Below are positions 1-5,391 of a stretch of 5,391 nucleotides of DNA, piece by piece. Position 1 is the stretch's first letter; each line of letters begins with the position of its first letter. The stretch spans positions 1 to 5,391 of the forward strand of contig CAZVWW010000138.1 of assembly GCA_964631265.1 (NCBI GenBank), in the 5' to 3' direction. The stretch comes from CAZVWW01 sp964631265. Its GTDB lineage: Bacteria; Thermotogota; Thermotogae; MWEM01. Position numbers and translations under genes: made by a program. Below the pieces are notes generated by a model, which saw only the letters and a program-made list of their open reading frames with translations, searched no databases and had not been told where the DNA came from.

Positions 1-12
1 CATCTTGATGAC

Positions 13-19
13 AAAGGAG
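13..19 (+). promoter_or_regulatory. Ribosome binding site deciding the transporter start
   Basis: AAAGGAG is a strong Shine-Dalgarno with a 6-nt spacer to ATG 26. It overrides the earlier in-frame TTG 5 and ATG 8, which would add seven mostly polar residues before the first membrane helix. Confidence 0.75.
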
Positions 20-25
20 ACGCCT

Positions 26-874
26 ATGTTCTATCTTTTTCTCGCGATACTCTGCAGTTCATCGATTGCGTTGATTTTTAAGTTCTCGGAAACGAACAAC
101 ATGAACCGGTTCCTGGTGACGACGATGAATTATCTTATAGCGTTTTCCACAAGCCTTGCGATAGCTTTTGCGACGGGGGTCGAATGGTCTGATCAGGTGT
201 TTTCACTCCTGTTGGGGATGGTCGCCGGAGTCTTTTTCTTTCTTTCCTTTTTTCTTTATCAGAAGAGCGTGAAAGACAGTGGGGCATCACTCTCCGGAGC
301 CTTTGGCAAGATGGGCATCCTGATACCGATGATTCTCTCCATCATCATCTGGAAGGAATTCCCGAATTTTATCCAGTGGTTTGGCATCGCGCTGGCGTTA
401 CTGTCGATCATCCTTGTGAATCTCCCCAAGAAGTCGGAGAGAAAGTCCTTTCACATTGATCTGATCTTCCTCTTTATATTCGGCGGAATGGCAGAATTCT
501 TCAACAAGATCTTTCAAAAATACGCAACCGGTGCAAACGACAAGAACATCTTCCTCTTTGCGGTCTTCTTCTCCGCCTTTCTGATCAGTCTCTTTTTTAC
601 GGTACTCAACAGACGGAAGAAGAAGATTATGAAACGTGACTTTCTCGTTGGCGCACTGGTCGGGGTTCCCAACCTCTTCTCGTCATTTTTTCTGATCTCT
701 TCCCTTGATTACGTCAAGACGGCAGTGGCTTTCCCCGTTTACAGTGCCGGGAGTATCACGCTCATAACGGCCGGGAGTTGGATTATCTTCCGGGAAAGGT
801 TGAAAAAGCGGGAAAAGGTGGCGATCTTTATCACGATCTTTGCCCTCATCCTTGTTAATTTGGAGTTTAAGTGA
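26..874 (+). CDS. EamA/DMT-superfamily transporter, 10 TM helices
   Basis: This is an inner-membrane permease of 282 residues, a normal length for the drug/metabolite transporter (EamA) superfamily. About ten hydrophobic helices are visible, near residues 2-20, 29-50, 57-78, 93-110, 114-133, 143-162, 174-193, 205-225, 232-255 and 263-280. They form two five-helix halves. Each half ends in the family's typical pattern of a short charged turn with a conserved Glu before the last helix: WKEFPNFIQWFGIALALL at 109-126 and FRERLKKREKVAIF at 255-268. The cytoplasmic loops are Lys/Arg rich (135-140, 195-204). I chose ATG 26 because AAAGGAG at 13-19 sits 6 nt upstream; an ATG at 8 or TTG at 5 would place that Shine-Dalgarno inside the gene. 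Substrate cannot be deduced: members export amino acids, metabolites or drugs. A promoter follows directly, so it is probably not in the same transcription unit as the c-di-GMP genes. Confidence 0.88.
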   Translation: MFYLFLAILCSSSIALIFKFSETNNMNRFLVTTMNYLIAFSTSLAIAFATGVEWSDQVFSLLLGMVAGVFFFLSFFLYQKSVKDSGASLSGAFGKMGILIPMILSIIIWKEFPNFIQWFGIALALLSIILVNLPKKSERKSFHIDLIFLFIFGGMAEFFNKIFQKYATGANDKNIFLFAVFFSAFLISLFFTVLNRRKKKIMKRDFLVGALVGVPNLFSSFFLISSLDYVKTAVAFPVYSAGSITLITAGSWIIFRERLKKREKVAIFITIFALILVNLEFK

Positions 875-887
875 CCTGCATGGTTTT

Positions 888-910
888 TTACTGTGATATA
901 ATAACAGTAA
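888..910. promoter_or_regulatory. Inverted repeat over the -10 box, candidate operator
   Basis: TTACTGT (888-894) and ACAGTAA (904-910) are perfect 7-bp inverted arms separated by 9 nt. The spacer holds TATAAT, and the right arm covers the expected transcription start, a classic place for a repressor dimer. Centre-to-centre spacing of the arms is 16 bp. The regulator is unknown. As RNA it would form a weak AT-rich hairpin with no following T tract, so a terminator is less likely. Confidence 0.42.
894..902 (+). promoter_or_regulatory. Extended -10 promoter for the c-di-GMP gene cluster
   Basis: TGATATAAT is a perfect extended -10 element (TGn followed by TATAAT at 897-902) in the only intergenic stretch of the window. 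Transcription would start near 908-910, giving a leader of about 44 nt before the TTG start at 953. There is no good -35: GTGACC at 871-876 matches TTGACA at four of six positions, but the 20-nt spacer is too long. Extended -10 promoters often do without a -35. It would drive the cyclase, the phosphodiesterase and cinA together. Confidence 0.55.
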
Positions 911-939
911 GGTGAAGATGCACTCGCCCGAAACCCAAC

Positions 940-946
940 GGGGTGG
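940..946 (+). promoter_or_regulatory. Weak G-rich ribosome binding site before the TTG start
   Basis: GGGGTGG lies 6 nt before TTG 953 and 10 nt before the out-of-frame ATG 957. It is a poor Shine-Dalgarno compared with those of the transporter and cinA. Part of it can pair with CCCG at 927-930 (CGGG 939-942) or with ACCC at 933-936 (GGGT 941-944), so the site may be partly hidden in the leader RNA. Confidence 0.35.
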
Positions 947-952
947 TTAATT

Positions 953-2404
953 TTGGATGACACTCAAAAAAAACAGTTTGAAGCTGAGCTGAGAGAAGTT
1001 GAAGAGAAGTATTCGATGATTGCCAACAACATGAGCGATGTTGTTGTTCTTCTCAATGAGGAATGTCGCGTTGAGTATGTCAACCCTGCGATAAAGGGGA
1101 TTGCAGGTGTCTGCTCTCAGGAATGCCGGTCGAGATATCTGCTGGATGTCTGCCAGTGTGAGGACCATGCCCTTATTGAAAAGACCCTCGAGGATTCAAA
1201 AGCAGACGGTGAACAGACGTGCATTACCAGGATCCGGTCGAAAGAGGACGATATGACCTGGGTGCGTTTTTCATCAAAGTTTCTCTCCAATGAGAGGAAA
1301 TATGTCTGTGTGATCCGGGATATTACCGAAAGGAAGATCATCGAAGAGGATCAGAAGCGCTATTTCAAGCTTCAGAATACGTTTATCGAGCTGATCTCGG
1401 AGGTGTTGATTGACGGGATCAACAACGATTCGTACAAGCGGATCCTGGATCTGGCAGTTGATTTTATTCCCAATATCCAGGCAGGCAGTATGCTGATAGA
1501 GAATGAGGCCGGCCGGTATGAATTTGTGGCGGCGAGAGGGTACGATTTCAACGCCCTTAAAACGATCACCTTTTCCCGCGATGAACTTGCTCAAGCAAAG
1601 AACGGGCAGATCGAGATCATCGATCATCTTCCGGATATCAACCGGGAAAAGCTGGATGAGGACCGTGCTAACACCTTGAAGACGAGCGGCAGGACAATTG
1701 ATATTGTCGAGACCCTTTCCATTCCCATCACGGCAAGAGACGGGAAGACGGCTTATTTCAACCTGGATAATCAGGACCCTACAGTCAGCATCACCGAAGA
1801 ATCCATCAGAATGGCCCGGCTGTTTAGTGACGCGATAAAGGCCGTCATGAAAAAGCTTGAGCTTGAAAAGGAATTGATCAGAAAGAACGAGCAGCTCCAA
1901 CGGCTTTCAAACTACGATCCACTCACCAATCTCCCGAACAGGCGGTATCTGGCGGAGAATATCGAATCACTGCTTTCCTATATGAAGCGTTATAACAGAG
2001 AGCTCGCCCTGATCTATCTCGACCTGGACAATTTTAAAACCATTAACGATTCCTTTGGTCATGATTGCGGCGATAGCCTTTTGACTGCCTTCGGAGAGCG
2101 TATCGAGAAGGTGCTGCGAAAGAGTGACCTTGTTGCCCGGATCGGAGGCGATGAGTTTGTCTTTGTTCTTCCCGAGATTACCCGGGTGAGTGTTGTCGAA
2201 TTCATTAAGCGCATTGTCGATGCCATCCATGAACCGTTCATTTTAAGGGGACATACATTCAATATCGATGCCAGCCTCGGGGTGTCCATGTATCCGGTTG
2301 ACGGCGACAGTTTTGAATCCCTCATAAAAAAGGCCGACATGGCCATGTACGAGGCAAAGAGGAACAAAACCCACTATCAGTTTTATGATTTAACAGAGGA
2401 TTGA
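953..2404 (+). CDS. Soluble PAS-GAF-GGDEF diguanylate cyclase
   Basis: A 483-residue cytoplasmic enzyme predicted to make c-di-GMP from two GTP. A short helical segment (1-20) leads into a PAS domain (about 18-128, ending in a PAC-like VCVIRDITERK). Then come a GAF domain (about 140-298), a coiled linker (298-318) and the GGDEF domain (319-483), which begins with the usual YDPLTNLPNRR. The active site is intact: D357, K362, N365 and D374 match the metal- and GTP-binding residues of PleD-type cyclases, and the signature is GGDEF at 398-402. RKSD at 389-392 occupies the exact RxxD inhibitory-site position, so feedback inhibition by c-di-GMP is expected. No signal peptide or membrane helix is present. 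The PAS domain has an unusual cysteine cluster (C54, C58, C67, C69). TTG 953 is the first possible start after an in-frame stop at 908-910; the next in-frame ATG (1016) would cut into the PAS domain. An A8 tract follows at codons 5-7. The stop overlaps an ATG (TGATG) in the next reading frame. Confidence 0.93.
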   Translation: MDDTQKKQFEAELREVEEKYSMIANNMSDVVVLLNEECRVEYVNPAIKGIAGVCSQECRSRYLLDVCQCEDHALIEKTLEDSKADGEQTCITRIRSKEDDMTWVRFSSKFLSNERKYVCVIRDITERKIIEEDQKRYFKLQNTFIELISEVLIDGINNDSYKRILDLAVDFIPNIQAGSMLIENEAGRYEFVAARGYDFNALKTITFSRDELAQAKNGQIEIIDHLPDINREKLDEDRANTLKTSGRTIDIVETLSIPITARDGKTAYFNLDNQDPTVSITEESIRMARLFSDAIKAVMKKLELEKELIRKNEQLQRLSNYDPLTNLPNRRYLAENIESLLSYMKRYNRELALIYLDLDNFKTINDSFGHDCGDSLLTAFGERIEKVLRKSDLVARIGGDEFVFVLPEITRVSVVEFIKRIVDAIHEPFILRGHTFNIDASLGVSMYPVDGDSFESLIKKADMAMYEAKRNKTHYQFYDLTED

Positions 2405-2419
2405 TGTTTGTGCCTGATC

Positions 2420-2424
2420 AAGGA
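2420..2424 (+). promoter_or_regulatory. Ribosome binding site favouring ATG 2434
   Basis: AAGGA with a 9-nt A-rich spacer supports initiation at ATG 2434, which puts a short polar N-terminus (MDSKGYN) directly before the first membrane helix. Initiation at ATG 2404, coupled to termination of the cyclase at 2402-2404, cannot be excluded. Confidence 0.5.
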
Positions 2425-2433
2425 AAAAACAAA

Positions 2434-5001
2434 ATGGACTCGAAAGGTTATAATATTGTGTTCAAACTGTTGATCATCACAGTCTTTGTTCTGGCCTTTA
2501 TCGGTTATTTTATCATCTACAAAACGGCGGAAGAGAGACACATCAGAAACTTTCTCGAATATGAAGAGCTTCAAACCCGTCTGGTGGCCAATAATCTTGA
2601 AGATGAGTTCAACCACATCCTTCATCAGCATCTACTGGCATTTAAGAGGCGGTATCCCGCCGGGCAATTATCCGCAATTTTTAACGAGTATCCTGAAATG
2701 GTGGCATTCGGATATGTCCGGCAGGACTCTCATTTAGATATCAAAGACAGCACAGAGGCTGGTCTTTACGACTGGGTCAGCGAACTGAAAATCTCAGAAC
2801 TGTTTCTTATCAACGGGTTTGAACCGGATAAGAAAGATCTTCAGTTATCGGAGTTCCACTTCAGAAATGGAACGCGGTTTTTATTCGCTTTCTTTCCCTT
2901 TGAAAGCAATGCTACTCAATCAACGGCCTTTATCCTCATCGATATGGATCGAATCTTTCAAGAGGTCTTTTCCATGATGAAACTGCATGAGAACGGGGCA
3001 TCCTATCTGCTTGAAGCCAACGGAACAACGGTTTATCATTACGATAAAAGCAAGACAGGGGTTAACGTCTTCGAAGTGGAAGGACCGCCAAGCCTTTATG
3101 AGGCTCATAGAAAGATGGTCAGTACAGATTCGGGAACACAGCGCTACAGATACAGTACCATTCACTCCGATGAGTATGTTGAAAAGCTGGTCGGGTGGAA
3201 CACCATCCATATCGCCGGCAAGCGGTTTATCATCGCCATGACGACACCGACCAATGAGGTGACCGGGGAGCTGACCTATATCAGAAACTGGGGAATATTC
3301 TTTCAGGCCCTCCTGTTGATCAGTCTCTTCCTCTTATACCGGTTAAATCTGAAATACAAAAATAAACTCATGCTTGAAAACGCGGGGAAGATGCAGAATG
3401 CGATCAAACAGAAGACCACCGCCTTTCGAAAGAAACTGTTGGAATCGACCAATACCGTCCTGGAGAGTCACATCGACGACATTCCCTACGATGCCCTGCT
3501 CAAAAGCTGTATCGACTCCATNNNNNNNNNNNNNNNNNNNNNNNNNNNNNNNNNNNNNNNNNNNNNNNNNNNNNNNNNNNNNNNNNNNNNNNNNNNNNNN
3601 NNNNNNNNNNNNNNNNNNNNNGCCACCCTTTTCAGTAAACAGGTGGCGATCTTCATGAAGCGAAAAGAGTACGAAGAGGAGCTCCTCAACGAGAAGAACA
3701 AACTCTATCATCAGGCCATGTACGATTATCTCACAGGTCTTCCCAACAGACGAAACGCTGAAGAGACCGGCAATGAGATGATTGGTGACGTTCTCAAAAG
3801 AGAGGGCGAAATGGCCCTGTTCTATATGAATATCAGAAACTTTAAATCCCTCAACAGCACATACGGACGTCTCAAAGGTGATCTGATTCTCCGGATGGTT
3901 GCAAAAAGGCTGGTTGTAAACACAGAGGTTCCGGTATCTCTGGCCCGTTTGGAAAGCGACGAGTTCCTTATCCTCGTTCCGGACCTGGATAAGAAATCTC
4001 TCGAAGCGTTTGGTGTAAAACTGAAGCATATAATGGAAAAACCCTATTTGCTGGATTCTGTGCGACTGTCGCTTAATTTCAAAATGGGTATTTCAATGGC
4101 CCCCTACGACGGCATTAACTTTAACGTACTCCTCAAGAATGCCGCCATCGCCGCTCAAAATTCAAAGAAGTACGATTCGGACTCCATGTTCTTCAAAAAA
4201 CCCCAGATCAAGCGGATCAGCGAGCGGATGTTTCTCGAACAGGAGCTCCGGACGGCCGTCCGTGAGAACAAGGGGATTGAACTTTTCTTCCAGCCCTGTA
4301 TAAAGGCGGATACGGGAAAGATCAACCATCTGGAAGCCCTCATGAGATGGCGTAAGGACAGCGCGGAGATGGTCTCCCCGGGGAAATTCATCCCTGTGGC
4401 GGAAGAAACCGGCCTGATCCATGACCTTGGCGATCTGGCCCTCCAAAAAAGCTGTTATCAGCTGAATGTATGGCGCGAAAAAGGGATTCTCAAGCCTGTT
4501 TCGTATAATGTGTCGGCAATGGAACTAAACCGGGATGATTTTATCGATAGACTCCGGGACGTCGTCGAGTCCTACCACCTTGAGAGGCATATGATGGGCA
4601 TTGAAATAACCGAGAGCGCCCTCATCGAGGATATGCAGAAGATCCTCGAAAAACTGAAAAGGATAAAAGAGCTGGGTCTGACCATCTCGGTGGATGATTT
4701 TGGAACGGGCTATTCCTCACTCTCGTATATCAACCGTTTTCCGTTGGACTATATCAAGATCGACAAGAGCTTCATCGACGAACTCAACACAGAACGCTCA
4801 GACCCCAACCCCATCGTTTCAACCATCATCAACCTGTCGAGGATGCTGGGGGTCACTAACATTGCCGAGGGTGTTGAAACCGTCGAACAGTTGAATACAC
4901 TGAAAAAGTTGGGGTGTCCGATTATACAGGGCTATTATTTCTACCGACCCATGCCGGCCGAACAGGTCACAAAAATCCTGATGAAAGAAGGCAAAGAATG
5001 A
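2434..5001 (+). CDS. Membrane Cache-GAF-degenerate GGDEF-EAL c-di-GMP phosphodiesterase (contains assembly gap)
   Basis: Predicted to hydrolyse c-di-GMP. In order: membrane helix (about 10-29), a periplasmic region of some 255 residues resembling a double Cache sensor (YLLEANGTTVYHYD near 191-204, a GW...IAMTTPTNE end near 254-275), second helix (about 286-303), coiled segment (304-345), GAF (about 333-410, interrupted by the gap), GGDEF (about 430-590) and EAL (about 598-850). The GGDEF is dead: ESDEF replaces GGDEF (507-511), the first metal Asp is N466, and EVPV (498-501) replaces the RxxD site. The EAL is intact: Q620, E634, R638, N692, E724, E727, D754, D755, K775, E812, Q832, with loop-6 DDFGTG. 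I chose ATG 2434 because AAGGA (2420-2424) lies 9 nt upstream. ATG 2404 overlaps the cyclase stop (TGATG) and is the alternative, but its AGAGGA is only 3 nt away. The shown length, 855 residues including 34 unknown, is probably about 80 short. No HAMP domain is visible. Confidence 0.9.
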   Translation: MDSKGYNIVFKLLIITVFVLAFIGYFIIYKTAEERHIRNFLEYEELQTRLVANNLEDEFNHILHQHLLAFKRRYPAGQLSAIFNEYPEMVAFGYVRQDSHLDIKDSTEAGLYDWVSELKISELFLINGFEPDKKDLQLSEFHFRNGTRFLFAFFPFESNATQSTAFILIDMDRIFQEVFSMMKLHENGASYLLEANGTTVYHYDKSKTGVNVFEVEGPPSLYEAHRKMVSTDSGTQRYRYSTIHSDEYVEKLVGWNTIHIAGKRFIIAMTTPTNEVTGELTYIRNWGIFFQALLLISLFLLYRLNLKYKNKLMLENAGKMQNAIKQKTTAFRKKLLESTNTVLESHIDDIPYDALLKSCIDSXXXXXXXXXXXXXXXXXXXXXXXXXXXXXXXXXXATLFSKQVAIFMKRKEYEEELLNEKNKLYHQAMYDYLTGLPNRRNAEETGNEMIGDVLKREGEMALFYMNIRNFKSLNSTYGRLKGDLILRMVAKRLVVNTEVPVSLARLESDEFLILVPDLDKKSLEAFGVKLKHIMEKPYLLDSVRLSLNFKMGISMAPYDGINFNVLLKNAAIAAQNSKKYDSDSMFFKKPQIKRISERMFLEQELRTAVRENKGIELFFQPCIKADTGKINHLEALMRWRKDSAEMVSPGKFIPVAEETGLIHDLGDLALQKSCYQLNVWREKGILKPVSYNVSAMELNRDDFIDRLRDVVESYHLERHMMGIEITESALIEDMQKILEKLKRIKELGLTISVDDFGTGYSSLSYINRFPLDYIKIDKSFIDELNTERSDPNPIVSTIINLSRMLGVTNIAEGVETVEQLNTLKKLGCPIIQGYYFYRPMPAEQVTKILMKEGKE
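3522..3621. other. Assembly gap of 100 N inside the GAF domain
   Basis: Exactly 100 undetermined bases, the conventional placeholder for a gap of unknown size. The reading frame on both sides happens to agree, and both flanks look like the two ends of one GAF domain, so the join is probably correct in order and orientation. The interior of the domain, including its ligand pocket, is missing. Confidence 0.97.
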
Positions 5002-5391
5002 CAGCTGAGATCGTTTCCGTCGGAACAGAACTCTTACTGGGATCCATCGTCAACAAGAACGCCGCCACCATCGCCGGAAGGCTCTCTGAATGCGGCATCA
5101 AGTGTTTCAGGCAGACAACCGTTGGAGACAATCCCCGACGGCTGGAAGCCCTCCTTGAAGAGATATTCAAGAGAGCGGATATGATCATTGCAACGGGCGG
5201 ACTCGGACCAACCCGGGATGATATTACCAAAGAGATCGCCTGCCGATATCTCGGAATGCCAATGGAGGTCCATGAAGAATCGCTTGAGCAGATCAAAGGC
5301 TATCTCCACCATCAAAACAGGGAATTGAGCCCCGAGAATCTCAAACAGGCCTATTTTCCAAAAGAGGCGATCGTCATCAAAAATGAGAAGG
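4998..5391 (+). CDS. cinA: CinA family protein, N-terminal MoCF-like domain (partial, runs off window)
   Basis: The first 131 codons of a CinA homologue. They contain the family's N-terminal AEIVSVGTELLLGSIVN (3-19), the molybdopterin-binding-fold signature TGGLGPTRDD (66-75) and the block NLKQAYFPKEAIVIKNEK (114-131), which in CinA is normally followed by a GTAPG-like segment beyond the edge. CinA proteins are usually a little over 400 residues. The N-terminal domain (COG1058) is linked to ADP-ribose/nucleotide pyrophosphatase activity, and a C-terminal domain, when present, is a nicotinamide-nucleotide amidase (PncC) of pyridine-nucleotide recycling. Whether that second domain exists here cannot be seen. 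The start overlaps the phosphodiesterase stop by ATGA (4998-5001), and GAAGG at 4987-4991 sits 6 nt upstream, so translation is probably coupled. No reading-frame damage is visible up to the edge. Confidence 0.93.
   Translation, partial: MTAEIVSVGTELLLGSIVNKNAATIAGRLSECGIKCFRQTTVGDNPRRLEALLEEIFKRADMIIATGGLGPTRDDITKEIACRYLGMPMEVHEESLEQIKGYLHHQNRELSPENLKQAYFPKEAIVIKNEK

Noticed and set aside
1..10. End of an upstream gene overlapping the first ATG (TGA at 6-8, ATG at 8)
   Set aside because: Only five bases precede it, so no upstream coding frame can be supported, and ATG 26 is the better start.
874..889. Possible terminator after the transporter: ACC-TGCAT-GGT followed by TTTTTT
   Set aside because: The stem is only three base pairs (four with a G-U pair), too weak for a convincing intrinsic terminator, though the T tract is suggestive.
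892..907. CRP-like half site TGTGA in the promoter region
   Set aside because: The second half (AACAG) does not match TCACA, so only one half site is present; the longer inverted repeat explains the symmetry better.
911..952. c-di-GMP (GEMM) riboswitch in front of the c-di-GMP genes
   Set aside because: The space between the promoter and start is about 44 nt, far shorter than the aptamer, and its conserved blocks are absent.
1274..1900. Long antisense open frame of 208 codons within the cyclase gene
   Set aside because: It lies opposite well-recognised PAS and GAF coding sequence and its translation resembles no family I know; it is a shadow frame.
3343..4029. Antisense open frame of 228 codons across the N gap
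   Set aside because: It is kept open partly by the 100 unknown bases and lies opposite the GAF and GGDEF coding sequence.
5034..5315. Antisense open frame within the start of cinA
   Set aside because: The plus strand encodes clear CinA motifs here, so the minus-strand frame is a by-product.

Overview
This 5.4 kb window reads entirely left to right and is almost fully coding. It holds four protein genes: a 10-helix EamA/DMT-type transporter, a soluble PAS-GAF-GGDEF diguanylate cyclase, a membrane-bound Cache-GAF-(degenerate GGDEF)-EAL protein, and the start of cinA, which runs off the right edge. The moderate base composition, the dense operon-like packing and the PAS/GAF/GGDEF/EAL signalling genes next to cinA fit a free-living Gram-negative bacterium. 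My guess is the Desulfobacterota/Deltaproteobacteria, but the sequence does not prove this. A run of exactly 100 N (3522-3621) is typical of a scaffold placeholder, so this is probably a draft or metagenome assembly.

Layout. Positions 26-874: transporter, with a good Shine-Dalgarno that selects an internal ATG. Positions 875-952: the only intergenic region, with a perfect extended -10 promoter (TGATATAAT) lying inside a perfect 7-bp inverted repeat, followed by a short leader. Positions 953-2404: diguanylate cyclase with an intact active site and intact product-inhibition site, apparently starting at TTG just before an A8 tract. Positions 2434-5001: the putative phosphodiesterase, interrupted in its GAF domain by the N gap. 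Positions 4998-5391: cinA, overlapping the previous gene by ATGA.

The central theme is a c-di-GMP make/break pair. The first enzyme should synthesise c-di-GMP under control of cytoplasmic PAS and GAF inputs. The second has lost the GGDEF catalytic and inhibitory residues but keeps every EAL catalytic residue I could check, so it should degrade c-di-GMP under control of a periplasmic Cache domain and a GAF domain. The two share a related GAF-linker-GGDEF block. Aligning them without gaps on both sides of the N run suggests that the gap really hides about 345 bp rather than 100. No mobile element, CRISPR array, tRNA or rRNA was seen. I found no wholly new system; the most noteworthy points are the paired enzymes, the promoter/operator arrangement, the A8 tract at the cyclase start, and the mis-sized gap.
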